Notes: generated from the letters alone by a model not told the origin. Positions 34,900 to 47,248 are shown, numbered from the stretch's first letter. The stretch: 64,000 bases of DNA from Lachnospiraceae bacterium (GCA_021771755.1 JAETOL010000002.1:109141-173140), one strand, 5' to 3'. Program-made: numbers and translations.

Positions 34900-36012
34900 A
34901 TGAAAGAAAACTTAAAATTTACAAAACAGAATACTCTTGCAGTGAAGGGAATAGCGATCATATTTCTGCTGTGCTATCATTGTTTTTCGCAGAAGGCCCG
35001 TCTTTATGGGGCTGAGGTGAGTTTTTGGCCATTGTCGGAGGAAACGGCGTTTATGATCTGCAGAGGAATGGTCATCTGTGTAGGGATGTTTGCTTTTTTA
35101 TCTGCATATGGGCTTACATTGTCCATAAAGTCTTCATGGCAGGACTACTGTTTTTCGGGTCATGAAGCAGCAATGTTTGTGCTGAAAAGATATGTGAAGC
35201 TTTTCTTTATGTTCATGCTGCCGTTTTTCTTTTGTGCCAGTCTTACTTTTTTAACAGATACCTCGCGTTATCGAAATGGTTTTTGGGAAAATATGGCCGG
35301 CGTTGTAATGGACTTTTTTGGAGTGGGGCAGATATTCGGGACAGAATTGATGGTCAACACCTGGTGGTTTTTGAGCCTGGAGATACTGATCATAGTTTTT
35401 ATACCATTTATGGTAAGGTTTTACAAAAAATACAGCTGGCTTATTGTGCCGATGATCCTGCTTCCGGGAAGTTTTCTGCTGGAAAAGCATGTCCACCTGA
35501 CAAAGTATCTTTTTGTGGTTCCGCTGGCAGTCTGGTTTGCAGATCGACAGATTCTGGAACGTCTGAAAAGCTTTTCGCCTCTGAAAAACAGAGTGATGGG
35601 GAAAATCCTGAAGTTTCTTTTTTTGACGGGACTTCTTCTTGTGATGTTTCGAGTATATGATACCAGGTGGGGCGTTCTGCATTTTGAATTTCTTTTAAAT
35701 GGGCTGCTCCCTGTTGTGATGATATGGTGGGCGTATGAATTTGTGATAGAACTTCCGGTGATCCGCCCGGTGCTGGAATTTTTGGGAAAACATTCTGCAG
35801 ATATCTTTTTTACGCATACCTTTGTGCGTTCTCTGTGGATGACAAATGTAGTATATTCTTTCCGCCATGCATTGTTTATCTTTTTGTTCCTGCTGGGGGT
35901 AAGCCTTATCATTTCCTTTATCCTGGATTTTATCCGCAAAAAACTGTGGTACAACCAGATAACCGGAAGGCTGGCAGAACGATTTCTGATCTGGGCGGAC
36001 AATACTTTATAA
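34900..36012 (+). CDS. Acyltransferase-3 family membrane protein
   Basis: 370 residues, about 10 TM segments. The N-terminal LAVKGIAIIFLLCYHCFSQ holds the KGI..LL..YH motif with the conserved His of O-acyltransferases (OatA/WecH type), which transfer acetyl or succinyl groups to surface glycans. No extracellular SGNH domain. Divergent from the TagB/TagF-like gene at 33215 and convergent with the one at 36061, so it probably decorates the polymer those enzymes make. Confidence 0.82.
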   Translation: MKENLKFTKQNTLAVKGIAIIFLLCYHCFSQKARLYGAEVSFWPLSEETAFMICRGMVICVGMFAFLSAYGLTLSIKSSWQDYCFSGHEAAMFVLKRYVKLFFMFMLPFFFCASLTFLTDTSRYRNGFWENMAGVVMDFFGVGQIFGTELMVNTWWFLSLEILIIVFIPFMVRFYKKYSWLIVPMILLPGSFLLEKHVHLTKYLFVVPLAVWFADRQILERLKSFSPLKNRVMGKILKFLFLTGLLLVMFRVYDTRWGVLHFEFLLNGLLPVVMIWWAYEFVIELPVIRPVLEFLGKHSADIFFTHTFVRSLWMTNVVYSFRHALFIFLFLLGVSLIISFILDFIRKKLWYNQITGRLAERFLIWADNTL

Positions 36013-36013
36013 G

Positions 36014-36051
36014 AAAAAGCGGCAGCCGGAATTTTACGGCAGCCGCTTTTT
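36014..36051. terminator. Bidirectional terminator
   Basis: AAAAAGCGGC at 36015 pairs with GCCGCTTTTT ending near 36051, with a partly paired GCCG/CGGC interior. Serves the acyltransferase gene and the convergent minus-strand gene. Confidence 0.75.
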
Positions 36052-36060
36052 CTGGGTGGA

Positions 36061-38169
36061 TTAAAGTAGTTTTTCTTTGATTTCTTCGCAAATATGTCTG
36101 CTGTGCTGCTGGTCTTTGAAATTAAAGTAAAACCTCCGCAGCTGTTCATGCTCTGGCTTCATCTTAAAGTTGTTTTTGATCTGTTCCTCCAGAAGCGCCA
36201 GAAGCTGTTCCTGATTTTCCGCCCGGTCTCCAAAAAGCTCCGTACGCATATCCAGATAGCTGCCGTGTGCTTCTTCGTATTTGTCCAGATCGAACTGATA
36301 GAAGATAGTAGGTTTATCCTGATAAAGGATGTCCCAGCAGACGCTGGAATAGTCTGTGATCAGCATACGGCAGCGCATCAGCATTTCGTTGACTGCCGTT
36401 TCTCCAAAGGAAACCAGATGGATCCGTTCGCTTTTGGTCTGGAACTGGTCTGAGTATTCCTGGAATTTGGCGTGAAGATAGAAGTTGACTTCCAGATCAT
36501 ATTTTTCTAACAGATCCGCCAGCTTTCTGGAGTTCAGAAGAGCCATATAATGGGTAAAATAATCGCTTGCTTCAAAGTCTTTGTCCGGAACAGAATCCAG
36601 CCAGTTTCTCCAGGTTGGCATGATCATGATCTCTCTGCGGTCCTGTGACTTGTCATGGAGAACGTCCCAGCGCGGAAGACCGGTATTGATTACTTCTTTC
36701 GGTTCATAACCAAAATTATCAACGATGGTCTGTTTTTCTGTGTCTGTAGAGACGACAAACAGATCACATGCGCCCTTTTGTCCTTTTCCATAGAAATTGT
36801 CTACTTTTTTCAGAGCAATAACTCCATGCTGGAGAAAAACAAATGGTATTTTTTTGATATAACGGTTAAAAATACTGTGCCTGCTCTGGAGAGGGTAAGT
36901 ATGGTATCTGGAATCAGAGCTGACGATCAGATCGGCAGCCAGGATGTAACATAGATGCCGCAGGCTCATAAAATCCAGAAGTCGGTTTTTATAAGGAAGC
37001 ACCCGTTCTCTGTCAGGAGAATCCTTTGTTATGATATAGTAAATATTTTTTCCGAGGAATTGTTCTTCCTGGTTGTCCATGCAGTGCTTAAAGAAATAGT
37101 ATCCATTGTCCTGCGCCATAGAGGAAAATTTTTCACATACAAGACAGATGTGTTTTTTCTTCCAGTAAGGGCGGGCGATCCGATAAAGAAAGAGCGCAAG
37201 GAACTCCCGAAAAATAACATTGAGTCCATCGTAGCTGTTTTTTTCCCGGTATGCGAAAGCCAATGTCTGTTTGCCGGTATAGTAAGGATAAAGGAAAAAG
37301 CCTTTTTCCCCGGAAAAAGAACCGTTGTACAGAAATTTCTGATACATTCGGGCAGGAACATCCATGGAAATGGGCAATGCTCCGGTGTTTTCTGTGACAG
37401 GTCCCTGCAGAATGATGCGCACATCCCAGTAGATACTTTTTAATTCTACGGTTTTCAGGTCAAGCGAAACAGTAACCCGGAGAAGATCGCCATGTTTTTT
37501 GGCAGACAGGGTCTGAAAATCATAGGAAACAGCATCTTCTGACAGTTTGCTTCGAAAGCTGAAAACCGTCTTTACGTAGTTATGCAAACCTGTTTCCAGA
37601 TCGAATTTCAGTTTCAAGATGCCTCCGTTCATGCGGCAGGAACGAAGGAGACAGGTATGGGTGAGCTCCAGATACCGGTTCCGGCTGCAAAGAGCCGCGC
37701 AAAAGAGGTTTTTGAAGTCTTTTTTATTGGCGGCAATGCCTACATATTCTATAGGAGAAGTTTCGGAAGTTTCCTGGAGCCATATTTCCGCAGCGAAGAT
37801 CCGGTATCTCTCAGGCATGGAAGTGGGAGGATCTTGTTCGCTCAGAGCGTAGAAAACCTGTTTATTGTTAAGCATACATTCTATAAAAAAACAAAAAGTA
37901 GTCTGCCGTCCCAACACTGCCATTTTCTTAAGGGGTGTCAGATCCACAAGAAAAGTGTCTGTGCCGGATGTCTCGGATTCGAGATAAAAAGGTGTGCTTT
38001 CTTTTATATTCTGAACCAGAATCCGTACTTCCCCGGTGTGGTCAGAGGGAAGCCCTGCAACAGTGAGGGAAATATGATTTTCCCGGGGGACTGTGACAGT
38101 CAGGTTGAGAATTCCGGATTTTTCATCAAAAAGTGAAAAATCTATATTGGGATGATCTGTACGATTCAT
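36061..38169 (-). CDS. CDP-glycerol glycerophosphotransferase-family protein, with long N-terminal extension
   Basis: 702 residues. Start placed at 38169 (GGAGGCATC before ATG) rather than 63 bases upstream. The C-terminal 370 carry the same motifs as its paralogue: HICLVCEKFSSMAQDNGYYF, FLQHGVIALKKVDNFYGK, TGLPRWDVLHD, MPTWRNWLDS, CRMLITDYSSVCWDILYQD. The N-terminal 330 residues are beta-rich repeats of unknown role. The upstream gap to rplJ is AT-rich. Expected role is teichoic-acid-like chain polymerisation. Confidence 0.85.
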   Translation of the reverse strand: MNRTDHPNIDFSLFDEKSGILNLTVTVPRENHISLTVAGLPSDHTGEVRILVQNIKESTPFYLESETSGTDTFLVDLTPLKKMAVLGRQTTFCFFIECMLNNKQVFYALSEQDPPTSMPERYRIFAAEIWLQETSETSPIEYVGIAANKKDFKNLFCAALCSRNRYLELTHTCLLRSCRMNGGILKLKFDLETGLHNYVKTVFSFRSKLSEDAVSYDFQTLSAKKHGDLLRVTVSLDLKTVELKSIYWDVRIILQGPVTENTGALPISMDVPARMYQKFLYNGSFSGEKGFFLYPYYTGKQTLAFAYREKNSYDGLNVIFREFLALFLYRIARPYWKKKHICLVCEKFSSMAQDNGYYFFKHCMDNQEEQFLGKNIYYIITKDSPDRERVLPYKNRLLDFMSLRHLCYILAADLIVSSDSRYHTYPLQSRHSIFNRYIKKIPFVFLQHGVIALKKVDNFYGKGQKGACDLFVVSTDTEKQTIVDNFGYEPKEVINTGLPRWDVLHDKSQDRREIMIMPTWRNWLDSVPDKDFEASDYFTHYMALLNSRKLADLLEKYDLEVNFYLHAKFQEYSDQFQTKSERIHLVSFGETAVNEMLMRCRMLITDYSSVCWDILYQDKPTIFYQFDLDKYEEAHGSYLDMRTELFGDRAENQEQLLALLEEQIKNNFKMKPEHEQLRRFYFNFKDQQHSRHICEEIKEKLL

Positions 38170-38282
38170 GATGCCTCCGTATATAAAGTGTAATAATTTA
38201 AACATTACACAATTATAACATATATGTAACAAATATTAAATATTTAGAATGAAAAAAACTTTATCTTTTTTTAAAATAAATA

Positions 38283-38311
38283 TTGACATGGAGAATGACA
38301 CATGATATTGT
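38283..38311 (+). promoter_or_regulatory. Promoter of rplJL operon
   Basis: TTGACA (38283-38288), 17-bp spacer, TATTGT (38306-38311). Confidence 0.75.
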
Positions 38312-38317
38312 ATTACA

Positions 38318-38437
38318 GAACGCTGCCGAAGACAGTAGGTGCCGTAAGGCATAAGGATCAAAACGCCTACCGAGGACTTAGTATTCTGATAAGATTACAG
38401 GAGACCTTACTGTCGTGGTACAGTAGGGCTTTTTTTA
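38318..38437 (+). ncRNA. L10 leader with attenuator
   Basis: The rplJ transcript has a long 5' leader whose folded part (GTAGGTGCCG...CGCCTACCGAGG, about 38335-38385) resembles the ribosomal L10 leader, where L10(L12)4 binds to repress its own operon. It ends in a terminator hairpin CCTTACTGT (38405-38413) / ACAGTAGGG (38420-38428) followed by a T-run (38430-38436), so control is probably by attenuation. Confidence 0.75.
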
Positions 38438-38493
38438 TCTCAGTATCCATTGCAACGGCGGTATATCAAAATCTATAAGGAGGTGTACCATTT

Positions 38494-39003
38494 ATGGCAA
38501 AAGTAGAACTGAAACAACCAATCGTAGAAGAAATCGCAAACAGCATTAAAGACGCTCAGTCAGTAGTTCTGGTAAACTACAGTGGTCTTACTGTTGAACA
38601 GGACACTGTTCTGCGTAAGGAATTAAGAGAAGCTGGGGTTCAGTATAAAGTTTACAAAAACACAATGATGAACCGTGCTTTTGCAGGAACAGACTGTGAA
38701 TGCCTTTCCAAACATCTGGAAGGTACAAACGCACTGGCAATCTCTGCTACAGATGCGACAGCACCTGCAAGAATCCTTGCCAAATATGCGAAACAGTTCC
38801 CGGCACTGGAACTGATCGCTGGTGTGGTTGAAGGAAACTACAATGATCAGGCTGGAATCCAGGCTCTGTCCCAGATCCCGTCCAGAGAAGAACTTCTTGG
38901 AAAACTTCTTGGAAGCATTCAGTCTCCGATCACAAACTTCGCTCGTGTGCTTAATCAGATTGCAGAGGCACAGGGAGGAAACGCAGAAGCAGCGGCTGAA
39001 TAA
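38494..39003 (+). CDS. rplJ: 50S ribosomal protein L10
   Basis: 169 residues, full length. Anchors the L7/L12 stalk to 23S rRNA. N-terminal KVELKQPIVEEIANSIKDAQ and VLVNYSGLTVEQDT are typical; the C-terminal helix that binds L7/L12 dimers is present. AAGGAGGTG lies 9 bases before the ATG. Followed after 46 bases by rplL, the universal order. Confidence 0.98.
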   Translation: MAKVELKQPIVEEIANSIKDAQSVVLVNYSGLTVEQDTVLRKELREAGVQYKVYKNTMMNRAFAGTDCECLSKHLEGTNALAISATDATAPARILAKYAKQFPALELIAGVVEGNYNDQAGIQALSQIPSREELLGKLLGSIQSPITNFARVLNQIAEAQGGNAEAAAE

Positions 39004-39049
39004 GGCCGGCATAAATTAAAAAAATAATATTATATGGAGGGAAATTAAA

Positions 39050-39424
39050 ATGGCAAAATTAACAACAGAAGAATTTATTGCAGCAATCAAAGAGTTATCT
39101 GTATTAGAGTTAAATGATCTTGTAAAAGCTTGTGAGGAAGAGTTCGGTGTATCCGCAGCAGCAGGCGTTGTAGTTGCAGCAGCAGGTGCAGCAGGCGAGG
39201 CAGCTGAAGAGAAAGACGAGTTCGACGTAGAGCTTACAGAAGTAGGCCCGAACAAAGTTAAAGTTATCAAAGTTGTTCGTGAAGTAACAGGTCTTGGTCT
39301 GAAAGAAGCTAAAGCTGTAGTTGACGGTGCTCCGAAGGTAGTTAAAGAGGGCGCTTCCAAAGCTGAGGCTGAGGACATCAAAGCAAAACTGGAAGCAGAG
39401 GGAGCAAAGATCACTCTGAAATAA
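39050..39424 (+). CDS. rplL: 50S ribosomal protein L7/L12
   Basis: 124 residues. N-terminal dimerisation helices ([20 protein letters not shown]), an Ala/Gly-rich hinge, and the C-terminal factor-binding domain ending [20 protein letters not shown]. Recruits translation GTPases. Strongly biased codon use as expected for a highly expressed gene. Confidence 0.98.
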   Translation: MAKLTTEEFIAAIKELSVLELNDLVKACEEEFGVSAAAGVVVAAAGAAGEAAEEKDEFDVELTEVGPNKVKVIKVVREVTGLGLKEAKAVVDGAPKVVKEGASKAEAEDIKAKLEAEGAKITLK

Positions 39425-39454
39425 TTCAGTATGAACAAAAGAGACAGCGCAGGG

Positions 39455-39485
39455 ACGCCGCAGGTGTTCCTGCGTTTCTTTTTGT
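39455..39485 (+). terminator. Terminator after rplL
   Basis: CGCAGG (39459-39464), loop TGTT, CCTGCG (39469-39474), then TTTCTTTTTG. Confidence 0.75.
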
Positions 39486-39505
39486 AGAAAAAATAAAAAA
39501 ATCAG

Positions 39506-39534
39506 TTGACAGGTTGACAGAGCTATGTTATAGT
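39506..39534 (+). promoter_or_regulatory. Promoter of rpoBC
   Basis: TTGACA (39506-39511), 17-bp spacer, TATAGT (39529-39534), about 95 bases before rpoB. rpoBC therefore has its own promoter separate from rplJL. Confidence 0.75.
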
Positions 39535-39628
39535 GAAAAATGCTATATTATGGCAAGATATGCCTGTTTGCCTTAAATTGCAGACGGGATCATGTTATAA
39601 TAAATAAAAAAACAGGGGTGAAACGTCA

Positions 39629-42600
39629 ATGGAAAAAAACAGAATTCGTTCTGTAAAAACTGGAAAAAGCATGCGTATGAGCTACCAGAGACAAAAAGAA
39701 GTCCTGGAAATGCCGAATCTGATCGAAATCCAGAAAGATTCCTACAAATGGTTCCTCGATGAAGGGTTAAAAGAAGTGTTCGATGATATTTCTCCGATCG
39801 CGGATTACGGCGGAAAGCTTAGTCTGGAATTCATCGACTTTACATTTGACGCAAAGGATGCGAAGTATACAATTGAGCAGTGTAAAGAGCGTGACGTGAC
39901 TTATGCCGCACCTTTGAAGGTTCGAGTGAGACTGATTAACAAGGAAACAGAAGAGATCAACGAACACGAGATTTTCATGGGAGACCTTCCGTTAATGACG
40001 GAAACAGGTACATTTGTGATCAACGGTGCAGAGCGTGTTATCGTAAGCCAGTTGGTACGTTCCCCTGGAATCTATTATGCAATCGCACATGACAAAGTTG
40101 GTAAAAGGTTATTTTCCAGTACCGTAATCCCCAACAGAGGTGCATGGCTGGAGTATGAGACAGACTCCAACGATGTGTTCTATGTTCGTGTGGACAGGAC
40201 CAGAAAGGTCCCGATCACTGTGCTGATTCGTGCCCTTGGTATCGGCACCAATGCGGAAATCGTAGATCTGTTTGGTGAGGAGCCCAAGATCCTTGCCAGC
40301 TTTACAAAAGACACTTCCACAAATTACCAGGAAGGTCTTCTGGAATTATATAAGAAGATCCGTCCGGGCGAGCCTCTTGCAGTAGAGAGCGCAGAAAGCC
40401 TGATCATGGCAATGTTCTTTGATCCGAGAAGATATGACCTTGCCAAAGTAGGACGTTACAAATTTAATAAGAAGCTTCATTTTTATAACAGAATCACAGG
40501 ACATAAGCTTGCCGAAACAGTTGTGGATCCGTCTACAGGCGAGATTCTTGCAGAAGAAGGCGCAAATGTAACAAAAGAACTGGCTTACAAAATTCAGAAT
40601 GCAGCCGTTCCTTTTGTCTGGATCCAGGGTGAAGAACGTAAGATCAAAGTTCTTTCCAACCTTATGGTGGATATTGCTGCTCATGTGGAGCTTGGCTGCG
40701 ATCCGAAAGATCTGGGTATTACAGAATTAGTATATTATCCGGTTCTTGAAAAAATTCTGGAAGAAAATGACAGCATTGAGGATATCAAGGATGCAATCCG
40801 CAGAGATATCCATGATCTGATTCCGAAGCATATCACAAAGGAAGATATCCTTGCTTCCATTAACTATAACATGCACCTGGAATACGGCCTTGGAAATGAT
40901 GATGACATCGATCATCTGGGCAACCGTCGTATCCGTTCTGTGGGTGAATTGCTTCAGAACCAGTACCGTATCGGTCTTTCCAGACTGGAAAGAGTGGTAC
41001 GTGAGCGTATGACAACTCAGGATACAGAGAATATTTCTCCGCAGTCCCTGATCAATATCAAGCCTGTAACCGCGGCAGTGAAAGAGTTCTTTGGCTCTTC
41101 CCAGCTGTCACAGTTTATGGATCAGAACAACCCGCTTGGTGAGCTGACCCACAAGAGACGTCTGTCTGCCCTGGGACCAGGAGGTCTGTCCCGAGACAGA
41201 GCCGGATTTGAGGTTCGAGACGTTCACTACTCCCATTACGGACGTATGTGCCCGATCGAAACTCCTGAGGGTCCGAACATCGGTCTGATCAACTCTCTTG
41301 CATCCTATGCAAGAATCAATCAGTATGGTTTTGTTGAGGCGCCGTACAGAAAGATCGATAAAACAGATCCGTCCAATCCGGTTGTAACTGACGAGGTTGT
41401 CTACATGACAGCCGACGAGGAAGATAATTACCATGTAGCACAGGCCAATGAGCCTCTGGATGAAAGAGGACACTTTGTCCATAAAAACGTATCCGGTCGT
41501 TTCCGCGAGGAGACACAGGAGTACGAGAGACATATGTTTGATTACATGGATGTATCTCCTAAGATGGTATTTTCCGTTGCTACAGCACTGATTCCTTTCC
41601 TTCAGAACGACGATGCCAACCGTGCGCTGATGGGATCCAACATGCAGCGTCAGGCGGTTCCGCTTCTGACAACAGAAGCTCCGGTCGTTGGAACTGGTAT
41701 GGAAACAAAAACAGCGGTAGACTCCGGTGTTTGTGTGGTAGCTAAGAAATCCGGTACGGTTCTTCGTTCTACATCTACCGATATCAGTATCAAAAATGAT
41801 GACGGAACAAAGGATGATTACCATCTGACTAAATTCCTCAGAAGTAACCAGAGCAACTGTTATAACCAGAAACCGATCGTGTTCCAGGGTGAGCATGTAG
41901 AGGCTGGACAGGTTATCGCAGACGGTCCTTCCACTTCCAATGGAGAACTGGCTCTTGGTAAGAACCCGCTGATCGGATTCATGACCTGGGAAGGTTACAA
42001 CTACGAGGATGCTGTCCTTTTAAGTGAAAAACTTGTTCAGGACGATGTTTACACGTCTGTCCACATTGAAGAATATGAAGCAGAAGCCAGAGACACCAAA
42101 CTGGGACCGGAAGAGATCACAAGAGACGTTCCGGGTGTTGGTGATGATGCTCTGAAAGATCTGGATGAGCGTGGTATCATCCGTATCGGCGCAGAAGTAC
42201 GTGCCGGAGATATCCTGGTAGGTAAGGTTACACCAAAGGGTGAAACAGAGCTTACTGCAGAAGAGCGTCTGCTCCGTGCTATTTTTGGTGAGAAGGCAAG
42301 AGAGGTACGTGATACTTCCCTTAAGGTTCCTCATGGTGAATATGGTATCATTGTGGATGCAAAAGTATTCACAAGAGAGAACGGCGATGAGCTTTCTCCT
42401 GGTGTAAATCAGTCTGTTCGTATTTATATCGCTCAGAAACGTAAGATTTCTGTCGGTGATAAAATGGCCGGACGTCACGGTAACAAGGGTGTTGTTTCCC
42501 GTGTACTTCCTGTTGAAGATATGCCGTTCCTTCCAAATGGACGTCCGCTGGATATCGTGCTGAATCCTCTGGGTGTGCCGTCACGTATGAACATCGGACA

Positions 42601-43486
42601 GGTGCTGGAGATCCATTTAAGTCTTGCTGCCAAGGCACTTGGCTTTAATGTGGCAACTCCTGTATTTGACGGTGCGAACGAGAATGATATTCAGGATACA
42701 CTGGAACTGGCAAATGATTATGTAAATACAGAGGACTTTGAAGAATTCCGTGCAAAATATCAGGATATTCTTGCTCCTGACGTTATGCAGTATCTGGATG
42801 AGAACAAGGCTCACAGAGAACTGTGGAAGGGTGTTCCGATCTCCAGAGACGGTAAGGTTCGCCTTCGCGACGGCCGTACCGGAGAATACTTTGACAGTCC
42901 TGTAACCATTGGACACATGCATTACCTGAAACTGCATCATCTGGTAGACGATAAGATCCATGCACGTTCTACAGGTCCATACTCCCTGGTAACACAGCAG
43001 CCACTGGGTGGTAAAGCTCAGTTCGGCGGTCAGCGTTTCGGAGAGATGGAGGTTTGGGCTCTGGAGGCTTATGGCGCATCTTATACTCTTCAGGAGATTC
43101 TGACAGTGAAGTCGGATGATGTGGTAGGTCGTGTGAAAACTTATGAAGCAATTATCAAAGGTGATAATATTCCTGAGCCGGGAATTCCGGAGTCTTTCAA
43201 GGTTCTGCTGAAAGAGCTTCAGTCTCTTGGACTAGATGTAAAAGTCTTAAGAGAGGATAATACTGAGGTGGAAATCATGGAGACTGTGGATTACGGTGAT
43301 ACAGATCTTCGTTCCGTGATCGAAGGTGACAGACATAACAGAGACCGCGAAGAGGAATCCTTCGGTAAACACGGTTACACACAGCAGGAGTTCGAGGGTG
43401 AAGAACTTGTAGATGTGGAAGAGGAAGACGATGAAGAGGAAGATGCATACTTCTTCGGCGACGATACTCTTGATGACGAAGAATAG
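39629..43486 (+). CDS. rpoB: RNA polymerase beta subunit
   Basis: 1285 residues, complete. The rifampicin pocket reads [20 protein letters not shown], the wild-type pattern (Asp516, His526 and Ser531 in E. coli numbering are unchanged). Catalytic-region motifs include [20 protein letters not shown] and [14 protein letters not shown]. Acidic C-terminal tail. Followed after 16 bases by rpoC. Confidence 0.99.
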   Translation: MEKNRIRSVKTGKSMRMSYQRQKEVLEMPNLIEIQKDSYKWFLDEGLKEVFDDISPIADYGGKLSLEFIDFTFDAKDAKYTIEQCKERDVTYAAPLKVRVRLINKETEEINEHEIFMGDLPLMTETGTFVINGAERVIVSQLVRSPGIYYAIAHDKVGKRLFSSTVIPNRGAWLEYETDSNDVFYVRVDRTRKVPITVLIRALGIGTNAEIVDLFGEEPKILASFTKDTSTNYQEGLLELYKKIRPGEPLAVESAESLIMAMFFDPRRYDLAKVGRYKFNKKLHFYNRITGHKLAETVVDPSTGEILAEEGANVTKELAYKIQNAAVPFVWIQGEERKIKVLSNLMVDIAAHVELGCDPKDLGITELVYYPVLEKILEENDSIEDIKDAIRRDIHDLIPKHITKEDILASINYNMHLEYGLGNDDDIDHLGNRRIRSVGELLQNQYRIGLSRLERVVRERMTTQDTENISPQSLINIKPVTAAVKEFFGSSQLSQFMDQNNPLGELTHKRRLSALGPGGLSRDRAGFEVRDVHYSHYGRMCPIETPEGPNIGLINSLASYARINQYGFVEAPYRKIDKTDPSNPVVTDEVVYMTADEEDNYHVAQANEPLDERGHFVHKNVSGRFREETQEYERHMFDYMDVSPKMVFSVATALIPFLQNDDANRALMGSNMQRQAVPLLTTEAPVVGTGMETKTAVDSGVCVVAKKSGTVLRSTSTDISIKNDDGTKDDYHLTKFLRSNQSNCYNQKPIVFQGEHVEAGQVIADGPSTSNGELALGKNPLIGFMTWEGYNYEDAVLLSEKLVQDDVYTSVHIEEYEAEARDTKLGPEEITRDVPGVGDDALKDLDERGIIRIGAEVRAGDILVGKVTPKGETELTAEERLLRAIFGEKAREVRDTSLKVPHGEYGIIVDAKVFTRENGDELSPGVNQSVRIYIAQKRKISVGDKMAGRHGNKGVVSRVLPVEDMPFLPNGRPLDIVLNPLGVPSRMNIGQVLEIHLSLAAKALGFNVATPVFDGANENDIQDTLELANDYVNTEDFEEFRAKYQDILAPDVMQYLDENKAHRELWKGVPISRDGKVRLRDGRTGEYFDSPVTIGHMHYLKLHHLVDDKIHARSTGPYSLVTQQPLGGKAQFGGQRFGEMEVWALEAYGASYTLQEILTVKSDDVVGRVKTYEAIIKGDNIPEPGIPESFKVLLKELQSLGLDVKVLREDNTEVEIMETVDYGDTDLRSVIEGDRHNRDREEESFGKHGYTQQEFEGEELVDVEEEDDEEEDAYFFGDDTLDDEE

Positions 43487-43502
43487 AAAGGGGAAAGAAT
43501 AC

Positions 43503-46500
43503 ATGGCAGAAACAACCAATACCAATGCAACATATCAGCCAATGACTTTCGATGCCATTAAAATCGGACTGGCGTCCCCTGAGAAGATCAGAGAGTGGTC
43601 CAGAGGCGAGGTCACAAAGCCTGAGACTATCAATTATCGTACTCTGAAACCGGAAAAGGACGGACTTTTCTGCGAGAGAATCTTCGGACCGAGCAAGGAC
43701 TGGGAGTGCCACTGCGGTAAATACAAAAAAATCCGTTATAAAGGTGTTGTTTGTGACCGATGCGGTGTTGAGGTCACTAAGGCGTCTGTCAGAAGAGAGC
43801 GTATGGGTCATATCGAGCTTGCTGCTCCGGTATCTCATATCTGGTATTTCAAGGGAATCCCGTCCAGAATGGGTCTGATCCTTGATCTCTCTCCAAGAAC
43901 ATTGGAAAAGGTTTTATACTTTGCAAATTATATCGTACTGGATCCGGCTGATTCCGGACTCCAGTACAAACAGGTCCTTACTGAGAAGGAATATCAGGAT
44001 GCCCGTGAGTCTTACGGAAACGGCTTCCGTGTAGGAATGGGCGCAGAATCCATTATGGAACTTCTTAAGGACATTGATCTGGAAAAAGATGCAGAAGAGC
44101 TGAAAAAAGAGCTTGTGGATGCAACAGGCCAGAAGCGTGCAAGAATCATCAAACGTCTGGAGGTAGTGGAATCCTTCCGTGAATCCGGAAACCGTCCGGA
44201 ATGGATGATCATGACTGCGATTCCGGTAATCCCGCCAGATCTTCGTCCTATGGTACAGCTTGACGGCGGACGTTTTGCAACATCTGACCTGAATGATCTG
44301 TACAGAAGGATCATCAACCGAAATAACCGTCTGAAAAGACTGCTGGAGCTTGGAGCTCCGGATATCATTGTCCGCAACGAGAAGCGTATGCTTCAGGAGG
44401 CGGTAGATGCGCTGATCGATAACGGACGCCGTGGCCGTCCTGTTACCGGACCGGGAAACAGAGCACTGAAATCCCTTTCTGATATGCTGAAGGGTAAATC
44501 CGGACGTTTTCGTCAGAACCTTCTGGGTAAACGAGTTGACTACTCCGGACGTTCTGTTATCGTCGTTGGACCGGAACTGAAAATTTATCAGTGCGGTCTT
44601 CCGAAAGAGATGGCGATCGAGCTGTTCAAGCCTTTTGTTATGAAAGAGCTTGTTGCAAACGGTACCTCTCATAACATTAAGAATGCCAAGAAAATGGTAG
44701 AGAAGCTTGAGCCGGCAGTATGGGACGTTCTCGAGGACGTTATTAAGGAACATCCGGTTATGCTGAACCGTGCACCTACACTGCATCGTCTGGGTATCCA
44801 GGCATTTGAGCCGATCCTTGTAGAAGGTAAAGCAATCAAGCTTCATCCGCTTGTTTGTACAGCGTTTAACGCAGACTTTGACGGTGACCAGATGGCGGTA
44901 CATCTTCCGCTTTCTGTTGAGGCACAGGCAGAATGCCGTTTCCTCCTGCTGTCACCAAACAACCTTCTGAAACCGTCAGATGGTGGTCCGGTAGCCGTTC
45001 CTTCACAGGATATGGTCCTTGGTATCTACTACCTGACACAGGAAAGACCGGGATATCCGGGAGAAGGCAAGTTCTTCAAGAGTGTAAACGAGGCAATTCT
45101 TGCTTACGAAAATAAAGTCATCACACTGCAGTCCAGAATTAAAGTTCGCTGCACAAAGACCATGCCGGATGGAAATGTTCTTTCCGGAAATGTAGAGTCT
45201 ACACTGGGACGTTTCCTCTTTAATGAGATTCTTCCACAGGATCTGGGATTTGTAGACAGAAGCGTTCCGGGAAATGAACTTCTTCTTGAGGTAGATTTCC
45301 TGGTAGGCAAGAAACAGCTGAAACAGATTCTGGAAAAAGTCATTAACACACATGGAGCAACCAAGACTGCTGAGGTTCTTGATGCAATCAAGGCAACTGG
45401 TTACAAATATTCCACTCGTGCAGCCATGACTGTATCCATTTCCGATATGACTGTGCCTCCTCAGAAACCTGAGATGATCCAGAATGCGCAGAATATCGTG
45501 GATAAAATCACAAAGAACTACAAACGTGGTCTTATTACAGAGGAAGAACGTTATAAAGAGGTTGTGGAAACCTGGAAGAAGACTGACGATGAGCTTACCA
45601 GAGCTCTGCTGGATGGTCTTGACAAGTACAACAACATCTTTATGATGGCTGACTCCGGAGCCCGTGGTTCTGATAAGCAGATCAAACAGCTGGCAGGTAT
45701 GCGAGGCCTGATGGCAGATACAACCGGTCATACCATTGAGCTTCCTATCAAGTCCAACTTCCGTGAGGGTCTTGATGTACTGGAATACTTTATGTCAGCT
45801 CATGGAGCCCGTAAGGGACTTTCCGATACCGCCCTCCGTACAGCCGACTCCGGTTATCTGACAAGACGAATGGTTGACGTTTCTCAGGAACTGATCGTCC
45901 GTGAGACAGACTGCTGTGAGACAAGAGACGAGATCTCCGGTATGTATGTGAAAGGATTCATGGACGGAAAAGAGGAGATTGAAAGTCTTCAGGAACGTAT
46001 CACAGGAAGATTCTCCTGTGAGACTATTAAGAACAAAGACGGAGAAGTGCTTGTAAAAGCCAACCATATGATCACGCCGAAACGTGCAGCCCGCATTATG
46101 TCTGAGGGTGTGAACGCTGAGGGCGGTCCGATCGATCAGGTTAAGATCCGTACCATTCTGACCTGTAAGTGCAAGGTAGGTGTTTGTGCGAAGTGTTACG
46201 GTGCCAACATGGCAACTGGTGAGCCAGTTCAGGTTGGTGAGTCTGTAGGTATCATTGCTGCTCAGTCCATTGGTGAGCCTGGTACACAGCTGACCATGCG
46301 TACCTTCCATACCGGTGGTGTTGCCGGCGGCGATATCACACAGGGTCTTCCTCGTGTCGAGGAGCTTTTTGAGGCACGTAAGCCGAAGGGTCTTGCGATC
46401 ATCACTGAAATTCCGGGTATTGCAGTGATTAACGATACCAAGAAGAAACGTGAGATCATTGTAACGGATCAGAAAACAGGAGATTCCAAAACTTATCTGA

Positions 46501-47207
46501 TTCCTTACGGATCACGTATCAAGATCATGGATGGACAGCTTCTTGAGGCTGGTGATGAACTTACCGAAGGTAGCGTAAATCCACATGATATCCTTAGAAT
46601 CAAGGGTGTTCGTGCAGTTCAGGATTACATGCTCCGTGAGGTTCAGCGTGTATATCGTCTTCAGGGTGTTGAGATCAGTGATAAACATATCGAGGTTCTG
46701 GTACGCCAGATGCTGAAGAAGATCCGTATCGAGGACAATGGAGATACAGAATTCCTTCCAGGAACACTGGTTGATGTTCTTGATTTCGAAGAAGTCAACG
46801 AACAACTGGAAAAAGAAGGAAAGACTCCGGCAGAAGGAAAACAGGTAATGCTTGGTATCACCAAAGCTTCTCTGGCAACAGATTCCTTCCTGTCAGCAGC
46901 ATCCTTCCAGGAAACCACCAAGGTTCTGACAGAGGCTGCGATCAAGGGTAAAGTCGATCACCTTGTAGGCCTGAAGGAAAATGTTATCATTGGTAAACTG
47001 ATTCCTGCAGGTACCGGCCTGAAGCGCTACAGCGCGATCAAGCTCGATACAGGAATGCCGGAAGAGGAAGAAGAGGCAGTAACAGAAGAGATTGTTGAAG
47101 AAACAGTTGTTGCTGAAGACACCTTCCAGGAAACAGATGATATGGAAGATATGATGGAAACAGAAGAAAATGCTGATGCAGAAGAAGTGTTTTCTGAAGA
47201 GGAATAA
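43503..47207 (+). CDS. rpoC: RNA polymerase beta' subunit
   Basis: 1234 residues. The N-terminal zinc-binding domain shows [20 protein letters not shown]. The catalytic Mg motif is [17 protein letters not shown] second Cys cluster is [13 protein letters not shown]. Start at 43503 behind AAAGGGG; frames reading upstream in this frame are inside rpoB. Acidic tail. Ends at a strong terminator. Confidence 0.99.
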   Translation: MAETTNTNATYQPMTFDAIKIGLASPEKIREWSRGEVTKPETINYRTLKPEKDGLFCERIFGPSKDWECHCGKYKKIRYKGVVCDRCGVEVTKASVRRERMGHIELAAPVSHIWYFKGIPSRMGLILDLSPRTLEKVLYFANYIVLDPADSGLQYKQVLTEKEYQDARESYGNGFRVGMGAESIMELLKDIDLEKDAEELKKELVDATGQKRARIIKRLEVVESFRESGNRPEWMIMTAIPVIPPDLRPMVQLDGGRFATSDLNDLYRRIINRNNRLKRLLELGAPDIIVRNEKRMLQEAVDALIDNGRRGRPVTGPGNRALKSLSDMLKGKSGRFRQNLLGKRVDYSGRSVIVVGPELKIYQCGLPKEMAIELFKPFVMKELVANGTSHNIKNAKKMVEKLEPAVWDVLEDVIKEHPVMLNRAPTLHRLGIQAFEPILVEGKAIKLHPLVCTAFNADFDGDQMAVHLPLSVEAQAECRFLLLSPNNLLKPSDGGPVAVPSQDMVLGIYYLTQERPGYPGEGKFFKSVNEAILAYENKVITLQSRIKVRCTKTMPDGNVLSGNVESTLGRFLFNEILPQDLGFVDRSVPGNELLLEVDFLVGKKQLKQILEKVINTHGATKTAEVLDAIKATGYKYSTRAAMTVSISDMTVPPQKPEMIQNAQNIVDKITKNYKRGLITEEERYKEVVETWKKTDDELTRALLDGLDKYNNIFMMADSGARGSDKQIKQLAGMRGLMADTTGHTIELPIKSNFREGLDVLEYFMSAHGARKGLSDTALRTADSGYLTRRMVDVSQELIVRETDCCETRDEISGMYVKGFMDGKEEIESLQERITGRFSCETIKNKDGEVLVKANHMITPKRAARIMSEGVNAEGGPIDQVKIRTILTCKCKVGVCAKCYGANMATGEPVQVGESVGIIAAQSIGEPGTQLTMRTFHTGGVAGGDITQGLPRVEELFEARKPKGLAIITEIPGIAVINDTKKKREIIVTDQKTGDSKTYLIPYGSRIKIMDGQLLEAGDELTEGSVNPHDILRIKGVRAVQDYMLREVQRVYRLQGVEISDKHIEVLVRQMLKKIRIEDNGDTEFLPGTLVDVLDFEEVNEQLEKEGKTPAEGKQVMLGITKASLATDSFLSAASFQETTKVLTEAAIKGKVDHLVGLKENVIIGKLIPAGTGLKRYSAIKLDTGMPEEEEEAVTEEIVEETVVAEDTFQETDDMEDMMETEENADAEEVFSEEE

Positions 47208-47248
47208 AAAGAACCGCATCTGCGGCGAATAAAGAAGTACAAAAGAAG

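Noticed and set aside
39511..39525. Second TTGACA (39514-39519) as rpoB -35
   Set aside because: Spacing to TATAGT is only 9 bp; the TTGACA at 39506 has 17 bp.
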